A stretch of DNA of 7,401 nt from JBLHKE01 sp047619485 (GCA_047619485.1 JBLHKE010000382.1:1-7401); one strand, 5' to 3'. Positions 1 to 7,164 are shown, counted from the first letter of the stretch. Numbers and translations: made by a program. The notes: generated by a model not told the origin, from the letters alone.

Positions 1-1472
1 TTCAGCCGGACATCGGTGGGGATCTGCAGGCGCAGGGATCTGATCTTCGCGACCGCCTTCTGCAAATGCATCAGGGCGGCTTCGCCATCGCCGAGCGTGA
101 GGTGGATCTCGCCAGCGTTGCGATCCGCTTTGGCGACCTCGAGCGCCAGATCCGGGTTGGCCTGGTGCTGGGAAGCGAATGCCTCGTAGTAATTGAGCAG
201 CAGGCCCGCGCTCTCCTCTGGCAGGTCGAACTCTGGGTTGCCGTCCGTATCGCGGCTGATCACGAGCGCAAAGATTTCATCCAGCGCCCCCTGAGACTCG
301 CTTAAGTTTTCGATCGATTTCGCGACGAGGGTTCCCATCTCGTCCAGTTCCGCTTGGCTGACGCCCGTTTTCGCTGTGGTGTCGACGGTCACGACCACTT
401 CGGGTTTGGGATCGTCCGCCGTCTTGCCCTTCTGGCTGAAGTAAGCGGCACCTCCAAGGCCACTGAGTGCTAACAATCCGAGCGCCGCGCAGACTTTTTT
501 TAAGCTGCCAGCCTCTTTGTCGCGGCGGAGTTGTTCGGCGGCGATCTTGCGATGTTCCTCACGTCGATCTTTCTCGTTGTCGATCGCCTCGAAGGCGAAC
601 AAGACTTCGCGCATGTCAGGAAAACGATCTTCGGCTCTGACCTCGAGGCAGCGATCGATGATGGCACGCTTGGCCGATTCATCTTCGTTGGCCGCTGGTG
701 CAGGCCACTCGTAAGCGGCCTGCTTTTCGATCATGTCAGCCAGAACCTTGTAATCGTAGGTGAACTGGACATCGAGTGCGGCCGCCTCGCGTTTCTTGAT
801 CTCGGTGATCGCCGCCTGTAAGCGCGGGTATTTTCCGGTGAGTAGCTGGTAGGCTAGCACGCCGAAAGCGTAGACATCCCAGCGCTCAGCGCGCCCACCG
901 AAATAATGCTCCGGCTGGCGGATCTGCTCGGGCGCGGCGTAGAAAACGGAATCACCCGGGATTAGTTTCGGCACAGCACCGACGAGCCCTTGTGAGAAAT
1001 CGGTCAGTTTGATGTGGGGCGGGATCGCTTCGTCGAGGAGCACGTTGGCCGGCTCGAGGTTGCCGTGGATCACGCGCTGGCGATGTAGAAATGCGAGCGC
1101 GTCTGCGATCTGCTGGACGTAGCCCCACGCGTCCTCCGAGATCAGGTGGTTCATCAACCCCTGGATCGTCCGTGGCCGGAGAGACTCCACACCCTGCGAG
1201 TCTTGGTACGGCTCACCATGCAGACTGGTCGCCATGTAGGCCTGCTCCGATGCGAGGTCGAAGTCGTGCACTTCCACGATCCCCGGGTGCGCGTCACGGT
1301 TGAAAATCTTCACCAGCGCATCGGAGATCAACTGTCGGTTGATCACCTCTGAGTCGAACGCTTTCAGCGCCACGACGGTCTGGCCATCATACTCAGATGC
1401 GTAAACCCGACCGGTGGAACCCTCACCGATGAGTGCGCGAAACGTGTAATCTGGAATAGTGGGAGGCGTCAT
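1..1472 (-). CDS. Ser/Thr protein kinase-like membrane protein, probable pseudokinase with TPR-like tail (3' end cut by window edge)
   Basis: The minus-strand frame is open from an ATG at 1472-1470 to the window edge (490 codons seen, no stop). Residues about 9-295 form a Hanks-type kinase fold. The glycine loop is intact (GEGSTG, 16-21), VALK gives the ATP-anchoring Lys37, and TDFS (157-160) keeps the metal-binding Asp158 with Ser in place of the DFG glycine. APE is at 180-182 and DVYAFG at 199-204. The catalytic loop reads HGNLEPAN (136-143): the HRD aspartate is Asn138 and the usual Lys is Glu140, so phosphotransfer is doubtful. I see no clear alpha-C glutamate. A charged segment (about 298-320) leads to one membrane helix (about 324-345). 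The remainder, probably periplasmic, includes a TPR-like helical stretch (about 430-480). No Shine-Dalgarno sequence precedes the ATG. Kinase-plus-TPR receptors of this type are common in Planctomycetes and Verrucomicrobia. The fold is sure; lack of activity is inferred. Confidence 0.9.
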   Translation of the reverse strand, partial: MTPPTIPDYTFRALIGEGSTGRVYASEYDGQTVVALKAFDSEVINRQLISDALVKIFNRDAHPGIVEVHDFDLASEQAYMATSLHGEPYQDSQGVESLRPRTIQGLMNHLISEDAWGYVQQIADALAFLHRQRVIHGNLEPANVLLDEAIPPHIKLTDFSQGLVGAVPKLIPGDSVFYAAPEQIRQPEHYFGGRAERWDVYAFGVLAYQLLTGKYPRLQAAITEIKKREAAALDVQFTYDYKVLADMIEKQAAYEWPAPAANEDESAKRAIIDRCLEVRAEDRFPDMREVLFAFEAIDNEKDRREEHRKIAAEQLRRDKEAGSLKKVCAALGLLALSGLGGAAYFSQKGKTADDPKPEVVVTVDTTAKTGVSQAELDEMGTLVAKSIENLSESQGALDEIFALVISRDTDGNPEFDLPEESAGLLLNYYEAFASQHQANPDLALEVAKADRNAGEIHLTLGDGEAALMHLQKAVAKIRSLRLQIPTDVRL

Positions 1473-1485
1473 TGACAAAGTCTGT

Positions 1486-1503
1486 GCGGGTAGAGTGACC
1501 CGC
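1486..1503 (-). promoter_or_regulatory. Inverted repeat in the leader of the kinase-like gene
   Basis: A perfect 6-bp inverted repeat, GCGGGT and ACCCGC, with a 6-base loop lies between the predicted transcription start and the ATG; its last base is 13 bases from the start codon. It could be an RNA hairpin close to the ribosome entry site or a small operator. A 6-bp repeat can arise by chance, so the functional assignment is tentative. Confidence 0.35.
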
Positions 1504-1520
1504 GATCCAAGCTGAAGCGT

Positions 1521-1548
1521 ATTTTACGTCTCTTCATATCAATCTCAA
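1521..1548 (-). promoter_or_regulatory. Predicted sigma70-type promoter of the kinase-like gene
   Basis: Read on the minus strand, a -35 box TTGAGA (1548-1543) and a -10 box TAAAAT (1526-1521) are separated by 16 bases. Each matches the consensus at 5 of 6 positions. Transcription would start near 1514 and give a leader of about 42 bases before the ATG at 1472. This suggests that the kinase-like gene is transcribed independently of upp, whose stop codon lies about 250 bases upstream. It is a consensus match by eye only. Confidence 0.45.
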
Positions 1549-1575
1549 GAGATAGCGCAATAGTAAGTTATCTAA

Positions 1576-1622
1576 ATGATCACTGCACCGGATGGCTGAA
1601 TGATGATCACTGTGCCAGATGG
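1576..1622. repeat. Two 20-bp direct repeats, period 27 bp, upstream of the kinase promoter
   Basis: Copy one (1576-1595) and copy two (1603-1622) both start ATGATCACTG and end GATGG. They match at 17 of 20 positions, with differences at repeat positions 11, 12 and 15. Each contains the palindrome TGATCA. They sit about 60-110 bases upstream of the predicted start of the kinase-like transcript, where activator or repressor sites often lie. A role as paired binding sites is inferred; they could also be a remnant of local duplication. Confidence 0.5.
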
Positions 1623-1724
1623 TGGCCTGACACGTCGCGCTAATTCTGGAAATTCGAGAAATTTGGTGGCTCTGCAGGGTTGCTTTCTCTAGTATTTAGA
1701 AATTGACGGTGGACGGTGGCCAGA

Positions 1725-2357
1725 TCAGGTTCCGAAATAGCGATCGCCGGCGTCGCCGAGTCCCGGCACGATGTAAGCGTTTTCATTGAGATGGGAATCG
1801 ACTGCGGCGGTGTAAATAGGGATGTCCGGGTTCTTTTTAGAGAAATGCTCGACCCCCTCAGGGCAGGCCACTAGGCAAACGAAGTGGATCCGTCTCGCGC
1901 CCGCGGCACGCAGCTGTTTGGCGGCCTCCGCGGCGCTGTTACCGGTGGCTAGCATCGGATCGATGAGCAAGACGTCGGCGTCGGCGATGTTCGGGGGGAG
2001 TTTGCAATAGTAGCTCTCCGGCTGATGCGTTTTCTCGTCTCGATACATCCCGATATGACCGATCTGGGCGTCGGTGAGAATTTCCAGGATGCCGTCGAGC
2101 ATGCCGATCCCTGCACGCAGGATCGGCACGAGAATGATCGGTCGCGCGGGCTCAGCTCCCTTGGCCATCGCGATCGGGGTCTCGACCTGCACTTCCTTCA
2201 ACTCGAATTCTCGCGTGACCTCGAAGGTCATGAGTTTGGCGATCTCCCGGAGGTTGGAACGGAACTCAGCGAGCCCCGTTGTCTGGTCGCGCAATCGGGT
2301 GAGGCGCGCTTGGATCAGCGGGTGATCAATGATGGTGAGGTGGTGTGATTGGCTCAT
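1725..2357 (-). CDS. upp: Uracil phosphoribosyltransferase
   Basis: This cytosolic pyrimidine-salvage enzyme converts uracil and PRPP to UMP and pyrophosphate. The 210-residue length is normal for bacterial UPRTase. Visible family signatures are the N-terminal HPLIQ segment (12-16), the PILRAGIGM stretch (78-86), the PRPP-binding loop DPMLATGNSA (133-142), and the C-terminal uracil-binding region PGLGDAGDRYFGT (198-210). The ATG (2357-2355) overlaps the TGA of the upstream pyrophosphatase gene in the four bases ATGA, and no separate ribosome binding site is evident, so translation is probably coupled. The upstream partner destroys the pyrophosphate this enzyme makes, which would drive the reaction toward UMP. 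No clear intrinsic terminator follows the stop codon. The gene looks complete and undamaged. Confidence 0.97.
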   Translation of the reverse strand: MSQSHHLTIIDHPLIQARLTRLRDQTTGLAEFRSNLREIAKLMTFEVTREFELKEVQVETPIAMAKGAEPARPIILVPILRAGIGMLDGILEILTDAQIGHIGMYRDEKTHQPESYYCKLPPNIADADVLLIDPMLATGNSAAEAAKQLRAAGARRIHFVCLVACPEGVEHFSKKNPDIPIYTAAVDSHLNENAYIVPGLGDAGDRYFGT

Positions 2358-4018
2358 GGTTGTGCGACGAGGCGGCTGATCCAGGGGAAGACTTGTTTCT
2401 TGCGACTGACGACGCCTTTCATCTCGAAGAGATTTTTTCCGAGGGTCGGGTATTGGATTTTCTCGATCACTTCGGGATCCCCACAGATCAGCAGCAAGCT
2501 GTCCTTCTTGATAATGTCAGTGACAAATAGTAGCGCGAAATCGTAGCCGCCTTCTAAACGCAAGGTTTTGAGGCCATCACGCAGTGCTTCCTCCTTCGGC
2601 CAGAAACTGACGTGGTCGAGTTCCTCGATCTGCGAGATACTGATCCTGAAGCCGGATTCGTTGAACTCCTTGCGGTCGGAATCCAACAAGTCGGGGATAC
2701 TCAGCGTCCGCAAAGCGGAGCCGGCGGCAAAAAAGTCCCGGGTGAACTCGTCGGCGTTGATCCCTGCGATCGGGGCCAGCCATCCGAGCATCTCGCGATC
2801 GGTATCGGTGGTCGTCGGAGAGGTTAGGTTGAGCGTGTCGGAAATCAGCCCGGCACACAGGCACATCGCGGTTCCTGGGCGCGGCTTGAGCCGGTGGCTG
2901 CGGAACGATCGTGCGACGATGGTGCAGGTAGAGCCGACGGTCATATTGATGAACTGGATCGGCTCCTTGGTGACGAGATTGCCACTGAGACGGTGGTGAT
3001 CTAAGACCTCCACGATCTCGGCTTCCTCCGCACCCGCCACCGCCTGAGAGAATTCGTTGTGGTCGACGAGCACCAGTCGTGGCCGCGGCGGATCGACGAG
3101 GTCGGACTTGGAGAAAACGCCGAGTAGCTCGTCGGTGTCTTCCTTCACGACGGGGAAAAGTTGCTGGTGGGTGGAGCGGACTTTCTCGGTCACGGTCGAG
3201 AGTAGCGTGTTCATTCCAAAGCGCATGAACTTAGCACCGCTGGCGGCTGAAATACGCCGCGAACAGCGGATCAACTGCGTGGTGCTGGCAGTGTCGCGCG
3301 TGGTGGCGATCACCGTGACGCCGTTGCGCTTGGCGATCTCCAGCGTGTCGGGATCCATCATCGCGCCACCCGTAATGATGATGCAGCGCACGCCTGTGTT
3401 GGCAGCGAGCTGGTGGGTGCGTTTGCGATCTCCAGCGAGCAGGATCAGTTCTTCGGCCTTGAAGCCACTCATGCGTTCCTTGATCACCTCGTAGCTCGAC
3501 GCTGCGACCAACATCACCAGGTTGACCTCGTCGTCCTGTGGGCCAGCGGCGTGGATCAGCTTGCCATCGAGAGCGCGCACGATGTTGGTGATCGGTGTGC
3601 GCACGTGGCGGGCACGACCAGCGATCTCGTCACCTGGGAGCAGAAGTTGCATCAACTCGAGTGCCGACGGCATGCTGACGATTCGGTTGAACTCATCCAC
3701 CACCGGGATGCTGCGGTGTCCGCCGATACGCATGCGCTGGTAGACATCGAGGAAGGTCTCGTGACCGTGGGCGCGATCGACGTTGCGCTGGCAGATATCG
3801 CCTACCCGCGGGCGCACATCTACAATCAGACGTGGCGCCGGTATGCCAGCCTTCTCCAACACCCACGCGGTGCGCGCGGTGATCTCGCCACAGCGCGCGG
3901 CCACCGCATCCGGTATGCGCGTTGCCTCGAGCAGCTCTGCGTAACCGATTGCGGAACAGATCGCATCGGTGTCGGGATTGCGGTGACCGATGACGTAGGT
4001 TGGCTGGATCGAGAGCAT
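2354..4018 (-). CDS. ppaC: Manganese-dependent (family II) inorganic pyrophosphatase with CBS-DRTGG-CBS regulatory insert
   Basis: This DHH-family phosphoesterase hydrolyses pyrophosphate to two phosphates in the cytosol. From the ATG at 4018 it has 554 residues, far more than the roughly 310 of a plain family II enzyme and like known CBS-PPases. The N-terminal metal motif GHRNPDTD is at 11-18 (His12, Asp16, Asp18). An insert at about 72-308 holds a CBS domain (about 74-130, with GGHRSIPVVD), a DRTGG domain (about 140-250, with GDRKRTHQ) and a second CBS domain (about 255-308). The DHH part resumes with VDHNE (318-322), DHH (340-342) and ISDT (392-395, Asp394). DHHA2 ends with the substrate-binding SRKKQ (538-542). 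CBS-PPases of this type are inhibited by AMP/ADP and activated by ATP or diadenosine polyphosphates; the same is inferred here. An in-frame TTG at 4045 would add nine residues, but the ATG puts the conserved motif at the usual distance from the N-terminus. Its stop overlaps the upp start. Confidence 0.95.
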   Translation of the reverse strand: MLSIQPTYVIGHRNPDTDAICSAIGYAELLEATRIPDAVAARCGEITARTAWVLEKAGIPAPRLIVDVRPRVGDICQRNVDRAHGHETFLDVYQRMRIGGHRSIPVVDEFNRIVSMPSALELMQLLLPGDEIAGRARHVRTPITNIVRALDGKLIHAAGPQDDEVNLVMLVAASSYEVIKERMSGFKAEELILLAGDRKRTHQLAANTGVRCIIITGGAMMDPDTLEIAKRNGVTVIATTRDTASTTQLIRCSRRISAASGAKFMRFGMNTLLSTVTEKVRSTHQQLFPVVKEDTDELLGVFSKSDLVDPPRPRLVLVDHNEFSQAVAGAEEAEIVEVLDHHRLSGNLVTKEPIQFINMTVGSTCTIVARSFRSHRLKPRPGTAMCLCAGLISDTLNLTSPTTTDTDREMLGWLAPIAGINADEFTRDFFAAGSALRTLSIPDLLDSDRKEFNESGFRISISQIEELDHVSFWPKEEALRDGLKTLRLEGGYDFALLFVTDIIKKDSLLLICGDPEVIEKIQYPTLGKNLFEMKGVVSRKKQVFPWISRLVAQP

Positions 4019-4044
4019 GATTTGGCGTCGTGATGAAACTTCCA

Positions 4045-4053
4045 AGTATCACA
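4045..4053 (-). promoter_or_regulatory. Possible extended -10 element of the ppaC-upp operon
   Basis: On the minus strand TGTGATACT has the TGn extension and a -10 hexamer matching TATAAT at 4 of 6 positions. No good -35 box stands at 17 bases. Transcription would begin near 4038, leaving a leader of about 20 bases before the ATG at 4018. That would also place the alternative TTG start inside the promoter, supporting the ATG. Weak match, judged by eye. Confidence 0.3.
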
Positions 4054-4121
4054 GATCAGGGGCGGGGCAAGGAATGCGTTTCGCAGGGGTGATTCTTGCT
4101 CGCGAATCGGCTCTGGGTGGC

Positions 4122-4127
4122 TACATT
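4122..4127 (+). promoter_or_regulatory. Possible -10 element of the peptidase gene
   Basis: TACATT matches TATAAT at 4 of 6 positions. A TTGCTC that could act as a -35 box lies at 4096-4101, with a long 20-base spacer. Transcription would start at or within a base or two of the GTG start codon at 4133, giving a leaderless or nearly leaderless mRNA. This fits the absence of a Shine-Dalgarno sequence. It remains a weak prediction. Confidence 0.25.
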
Positions 4128-4132
4128 CTGGC

Positions 4133-7003
4133 GTGAATCGATTCCCATTTCTTCTCAGTTTAGCCGCCGCCGCCGGATGTGCCTATTTCGCCTTTGCCCA
4201 GGAGGCCGAACCAGACGCCGGGCTCCTCAGCAATTCCCGCCAACTCACCTTTGCCGGGAAACGGGCCGGGGAAGGGTATTTTAGCGCTGACGGCTCGCAG
4301 ATGATTTTTCAGAGCGAGCGCGAACCGGGCAACCCGTTCTTCCAGATCTATCTTCTCGATCTAGAAACCGGAGATACCGAGCGCATCTCGCCGGGGAAGG
4401 GGAAAACTACCTGTGGGTGGATTCATCCCGATGGCAAACGGGTGATGTATGCGTCGACCCAAGATGATGCCGAATCGGTGAAAAAACAGGAGGCCAAGCT
4501 GGCCGAGCGCAAGGCTGGCACCGTGAAGCGCTACTCGTGGGACTATGATGAGAACTACGACATCTTCGAGGCATCGACTTCTGGCGGCGAATACAAAAAC
4601 CTGACCGAGACTCGCGGCTACGATGCCGAAGGCTCCTATTCACCAGACGGCAGCAAGATCGCGTTTGCCTCGAACCGTCACGGCTACACTGAAACTCTCT
4701 CTGAGGCAGACCAGGTCGCATTCAAGCGTAACAAGAGCCACCTGATGGACATCTACATCATGAATGCCGATGGCAGTGGGGTTAAGCGACTCACCACGAG
4801 TGCCGGATACGATGGCGGTCCGTTCTTCAGCCCGGATGGAAAGCGAATCTGCTGGAGGCGTTTCAATGTGGAGGGCGACCAGGCCGAGATCTACACGATG
4901 AACATCGACGGCAGCGACGAGCGCCAGATCACCAAGATCGGTGCGATGTCCTGGGCGCCATTCTATCACCCGAGCGGCGAGTATCTGATCTTCGCCACCA
5001 ACAAGCACGGGTTCGCGAACTTCGAACTCTACATGATTGATTCGGCAGGCAAGAGCGAGCCAGTGCGCGTCACCGACTCCGATGGGTTCGACGGCTTGCC
5101 AGCATTCTCGCCGGATGGGAAAACTCTCTCGTGGACGAGTAACCGCACCGCTCAGAAGCAGTCACAGATCTTCGTCGCTGATTGGGATCACGCGCAGGCG
5201 AAGGCGCTGCTCGCTGAGAATCTACCTGCGACGAGCGCGGCGATCAACGCCGACGATCTGCGCAAACACCTCGAATACTTGGCCTCGGACGAAATGCAGG
5301 GGCGATTGACCGGGACGGAAGGCGAGCGCTTGGCAACGCAATACGCGGCCGACGTTTTCAGTTCCTACGGGCTCGATCCTGCCGGTGACGACGGGACTTA
5401 CTTCCAAGAATTCGAGTTCACTGCAGGGATCAATCTCGGTGATGGCAACGAGCTGCAGTTCGACGGCGACACGAAACCCGAAGTCGGCAAAGACTGGCAG
5501 CCGCTGTCGTTTTCCTCGACCGGAAAAATCGAAAAGATGGGCGTCGCCTTTGCCGGCTATGGCATGGAAGCGCCAGCCGAGGGAGACTTCGAGGAGTATA
5601 GTTCCTACTTCCACCTCAGCGTCAAAGACAAGTGGGTGATGGTCTTCCGCTACCTGCCTGAGGACGTGACGCCAGAGCAGCGGCGGCGGTTTTCACAACA
5701 CTCGAGCCTGCGCTACAAGGCGATGACCGCGCGGCAGAAAGGGGCGAAGGGTCTGATCGTGGTCAGCGGGCCGAACGCCCAGGTGAAGAGCGAGCTCGTG
5801 CCGATGGGCTTCGATGCATCGCTGTCGGGTTCTGGCATCACGGCGATCTCGGTCAGCAATGAACTCGCGCAGAAAATACTCACAGCTGGTGGCGACACGA
5901 AATCTCTCAAACAGCGCCAGGACGAGTTGGACGGTGGCGAGATGGCGGCGGGCAAAACGATCAATACCGAGATCGGTGCCGTGATCGATATCAAGCAGGA
6001 GAAACGCCGCGGTCGCAATGTCTTAGCACGAATGAAGAGCGGCAAGGAAGGTCCGGCGGTGATCTTCGGGGCGCACATCGACCACCTCGGCAACAAGGCT
6101 GGCGCCACCTCGCGCGCCGGTGAGGGCGAGGTGAATCAAATACACTACGGGGCGGATGACAATGCCTCTGGCGTGTCTGGGATGTTCGAGATCGCCGAGT
6201 ACCTCGCCGACCTCAACGCGCGCGGCAAACTCGAGTTGAAACGCGATGCTGTATTTGCAGCCTGGTCTGGCGAGGAGATCGGCCTGATCGGCTCTGCCCA
6301 TTTTGCGACAAGCGAAGATCCCGACGGCGATGTATCGATTTCCGACAGGTATGCGGCGGCGCTCAACATGGACATGATCGGCCGCCTGACGAAGACCGTC
6401 GTTATGCAGGGGATTGGCTCGAGCCCGTGGTGGGCAGGGGAGATCGAGAAACGCAACGTGGTCGTCGGCTTGCCGATCACGATGCAGGACGACGCCTACC
6501 TCGCGACTGATGCGACCTCGTTCTACTTGAAAAAGGTGCCGATCCTGAACGCTTTCACCGGCGCGCACGAGGATTACCACCGCCCGACCGACACCGCTGA
6601 CAAAATCGACTACGACGGCGCCACCAAGATCAGTCGGCTGATGGGATTGATCATGCGTGGCTTGCTGACGTCTGACGAGATACCCGAGTTCACCCAGGTC
6701 GAGCGCCCGGAGAACCAGGGGCAACGTGCTGGGTTGAGAGCGTATCTCGGCACCATCCCCGACTATGCGCAGGGCGGTGTGGTCGGTGTCAAACTCTCTG
6801 GGGTAACCAAAGGTGCGCCGGCCGACAAGGCTGGCATCAAGGCTGGGGATGTGATCAAGAGCGTCGCCGGCAAAGAGGTGAAAAATATCTACGACTACAC
6901 CTATGTCCTCGAAGCTCTGAAGGTTGGCGCGGAGGTCGGTATCGAAATCGAACGCGGTGGGGAGATGCAGAAACTGAAGATCACCCCCGGCTCGCGGGAC
7001 TAA
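4133..7003 (+). CDS. Exported M28 family zinc aminopeptidase with N-terminal TolB-type beta-propeller and C-terminal PDZ domain
   Basis: This 956-residue protein starts at a GTG. The signal peptide is supplied only from this start (hydrophobic about 4-22, AFA then Gln23 as likely cleavage site). A Cys16 after AAG is a poor lipobox, so a soluble periplasmic or secreted protein is favoured. Residues about 36-352 form six TolB/PD40-like blades with repeated F/Y-S-P-D-G signatures (for example 169-173, 232-236 and 325-329). The M28 domain begins near 374 (LRKHLEYLASDEMQGR). A PA-like insert lies at about 465-590. The zinc site is complete: His648 in AHIDHLG, Asp676 in GADDNASG, Glu714-Glu715 in WSGEEIGLIGS, Asp747 in NMDMIG, and His816 in HRPTDT. 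A PDZ domain (about 870-950, with APADKAGIKAGDVI) ends it. The likely role is removal of N-terminal residues from extracellular or periplasmic peptides, with the propeller and PDZ sorting substrates. The actual substrate is unknown. It is transcribed divergently from the ppaC-upp operon. Confidence 0.95.
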   Translation: MNRFPFLLSLAAAAGCAYFAFAQEAEPDAGLLSNSRQLTFAGKRAGEGYFSADGSQMIFQSEREPGNPFFQIYLLDLETGDTERISPGKGKTTCGWIHPDGKRVMYASTQDDAESVKKQEAKLAERKAGTVKRYSWDYDENYDIFEASTSGGEYKNLTETRGYDAEGSYSPDGSKIAFASNRHGYTETLSEADQVAFKRNKSHLMDIYIMNADGSGVKRLTTSAGYDGGPFFSPDGKRICWRRFNVEGDQAEIYTMNIDGSDERQITKIGAMSWAPFYHPSGEYLIFATNKHGFANFELYMIDSAGKSEPVRVTDSDGFDGLPAFSPDGKTLSWTSNRTAQKQSQIFVADWDHAQAKALLAENLPATSAAINADDLRKHLEYLASDEMQGRLTGTEGERLATQYAADVFSSYGLDPAGDDGTYFQEFEFTAGINLGDGNELQFDGDTKPEVGKDWQPLSFSSTGKIEKMGVAFAGYGMEAPAEGDFEEYSSYFHLSVKDKWVMVFRYLPEDVTPEQRRRFSQHSSLRYKAMTARQKGAKGLIVVSGPNAQVKSELVPMGFDASLSGSGITAISVSNELAQKILTAGGDTKSLKQRQDELDGGEMAAGKTINTEIGAVIDIKQEKRRGRNVLARMKSGKEGPAVIFGAHIDHLGNKAGATSRAGEGEVNQIHYGADDNASGVSGMFEIAEYLADLNARGKLELKRDAVFAAWSGEEIGLIGSAHFATSEDPDGDVSISDRYAAALNMDMIGRLTKTVVMQGIGSSPWWAGEIEKRNVVVGLPITMQDDAYLATDATSFYLKKVPILNAFTGAHEDYHRPTDTADKIDYDGATKISRLMGLIMRGLLTSDEIPEFTQVERPENQGQRAGLRAYLGTIPDYAQGGVVGVKLSGVTKGAPADKAGIKAGDVIKSVAGKEVKNIYDYTYVLEALKVGAEVGIEIERGGEMQKLKITPGSRD

Positions 7004-7164
7004 GCCCCGTAACTTCGATTTGCAATCACAGTCATCCCATAGCCACCTTTTCTCGGGGGGCTGGATCTGGTTTTGTAGGGTTTTCGGCTCGGTTCTGCGG
7101 TTCGTTTTTTTCAACTTTCAGCCGTCATGCTCATTTCGCGGGCTCTTGCTCCCTAGTGTCTTAA
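7004..7164. other. Non-coding stretch after the peptidase gene
   Basis: I see no gene here. An imperfect hairpin (7041-7047 pairing with 7056-7062, one mismatch in seven) lies about 40 bases past the stop, but no T-run follows it directly. A run of seven T at 7105-7111 has no hairpin in front of it; the bases before it contain CGGTTC twice as a direct repeat. Neither is a convincing intrinsic terminator, so how the peptidase transcript ends is not clear from the sequence. Confidence 0.5.

Noticed and set aside
66..821. Short plus-strand frames within the first 820 bases
   Set aside because: They are antisense to the kinase-like gene, whose minus-strand frame is open without interruption to the window edge and carries kinase motifs.
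1705..1719. Tandem GACGGTG GACGGTG just past the upp stop codon
   Set aside because: Two copies of seven bases are too little to support a functional repeat.
2568..2999. Plus-strand open frame of 143 codons opposite the pyrophosphatase gene
   Set aside because: It is a serine- and arginine-rich shadow of the real minus-strand frame with no motif.
3413..4033. Plus-strand open frame of 206 codons opposite the pyrophosphatase gene
   Set aside because: It is antisense to clearly conserved PPase and CBS sequence, and its translation is not a known family.
4019..4045. TTG at 4045 as start of the pyrophosphatase
   Set aside because: The ATG at 4018 places the GHRNPDTD motif at the usual distance from the N-terminus, and the TTG falls within the likely -10 region.
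7041..7062. Imperfect hairpin as an intrinsic terminator of the peptidase gene
   Set aside because: One mismatch in a seven-pair stem, and the nearest T-rich bases start about nine bases after the stem, so it does not fit the standard pattern.
6023..7114. Long minus-strand open frame (363 codons) opposite the end of the peptidase gene
   Set aside because: It lies almost wholly antisense to the M28/PDZ coding sequence, its translation shows no recognisable domain, and such frames are common opposite GC-rich genes.
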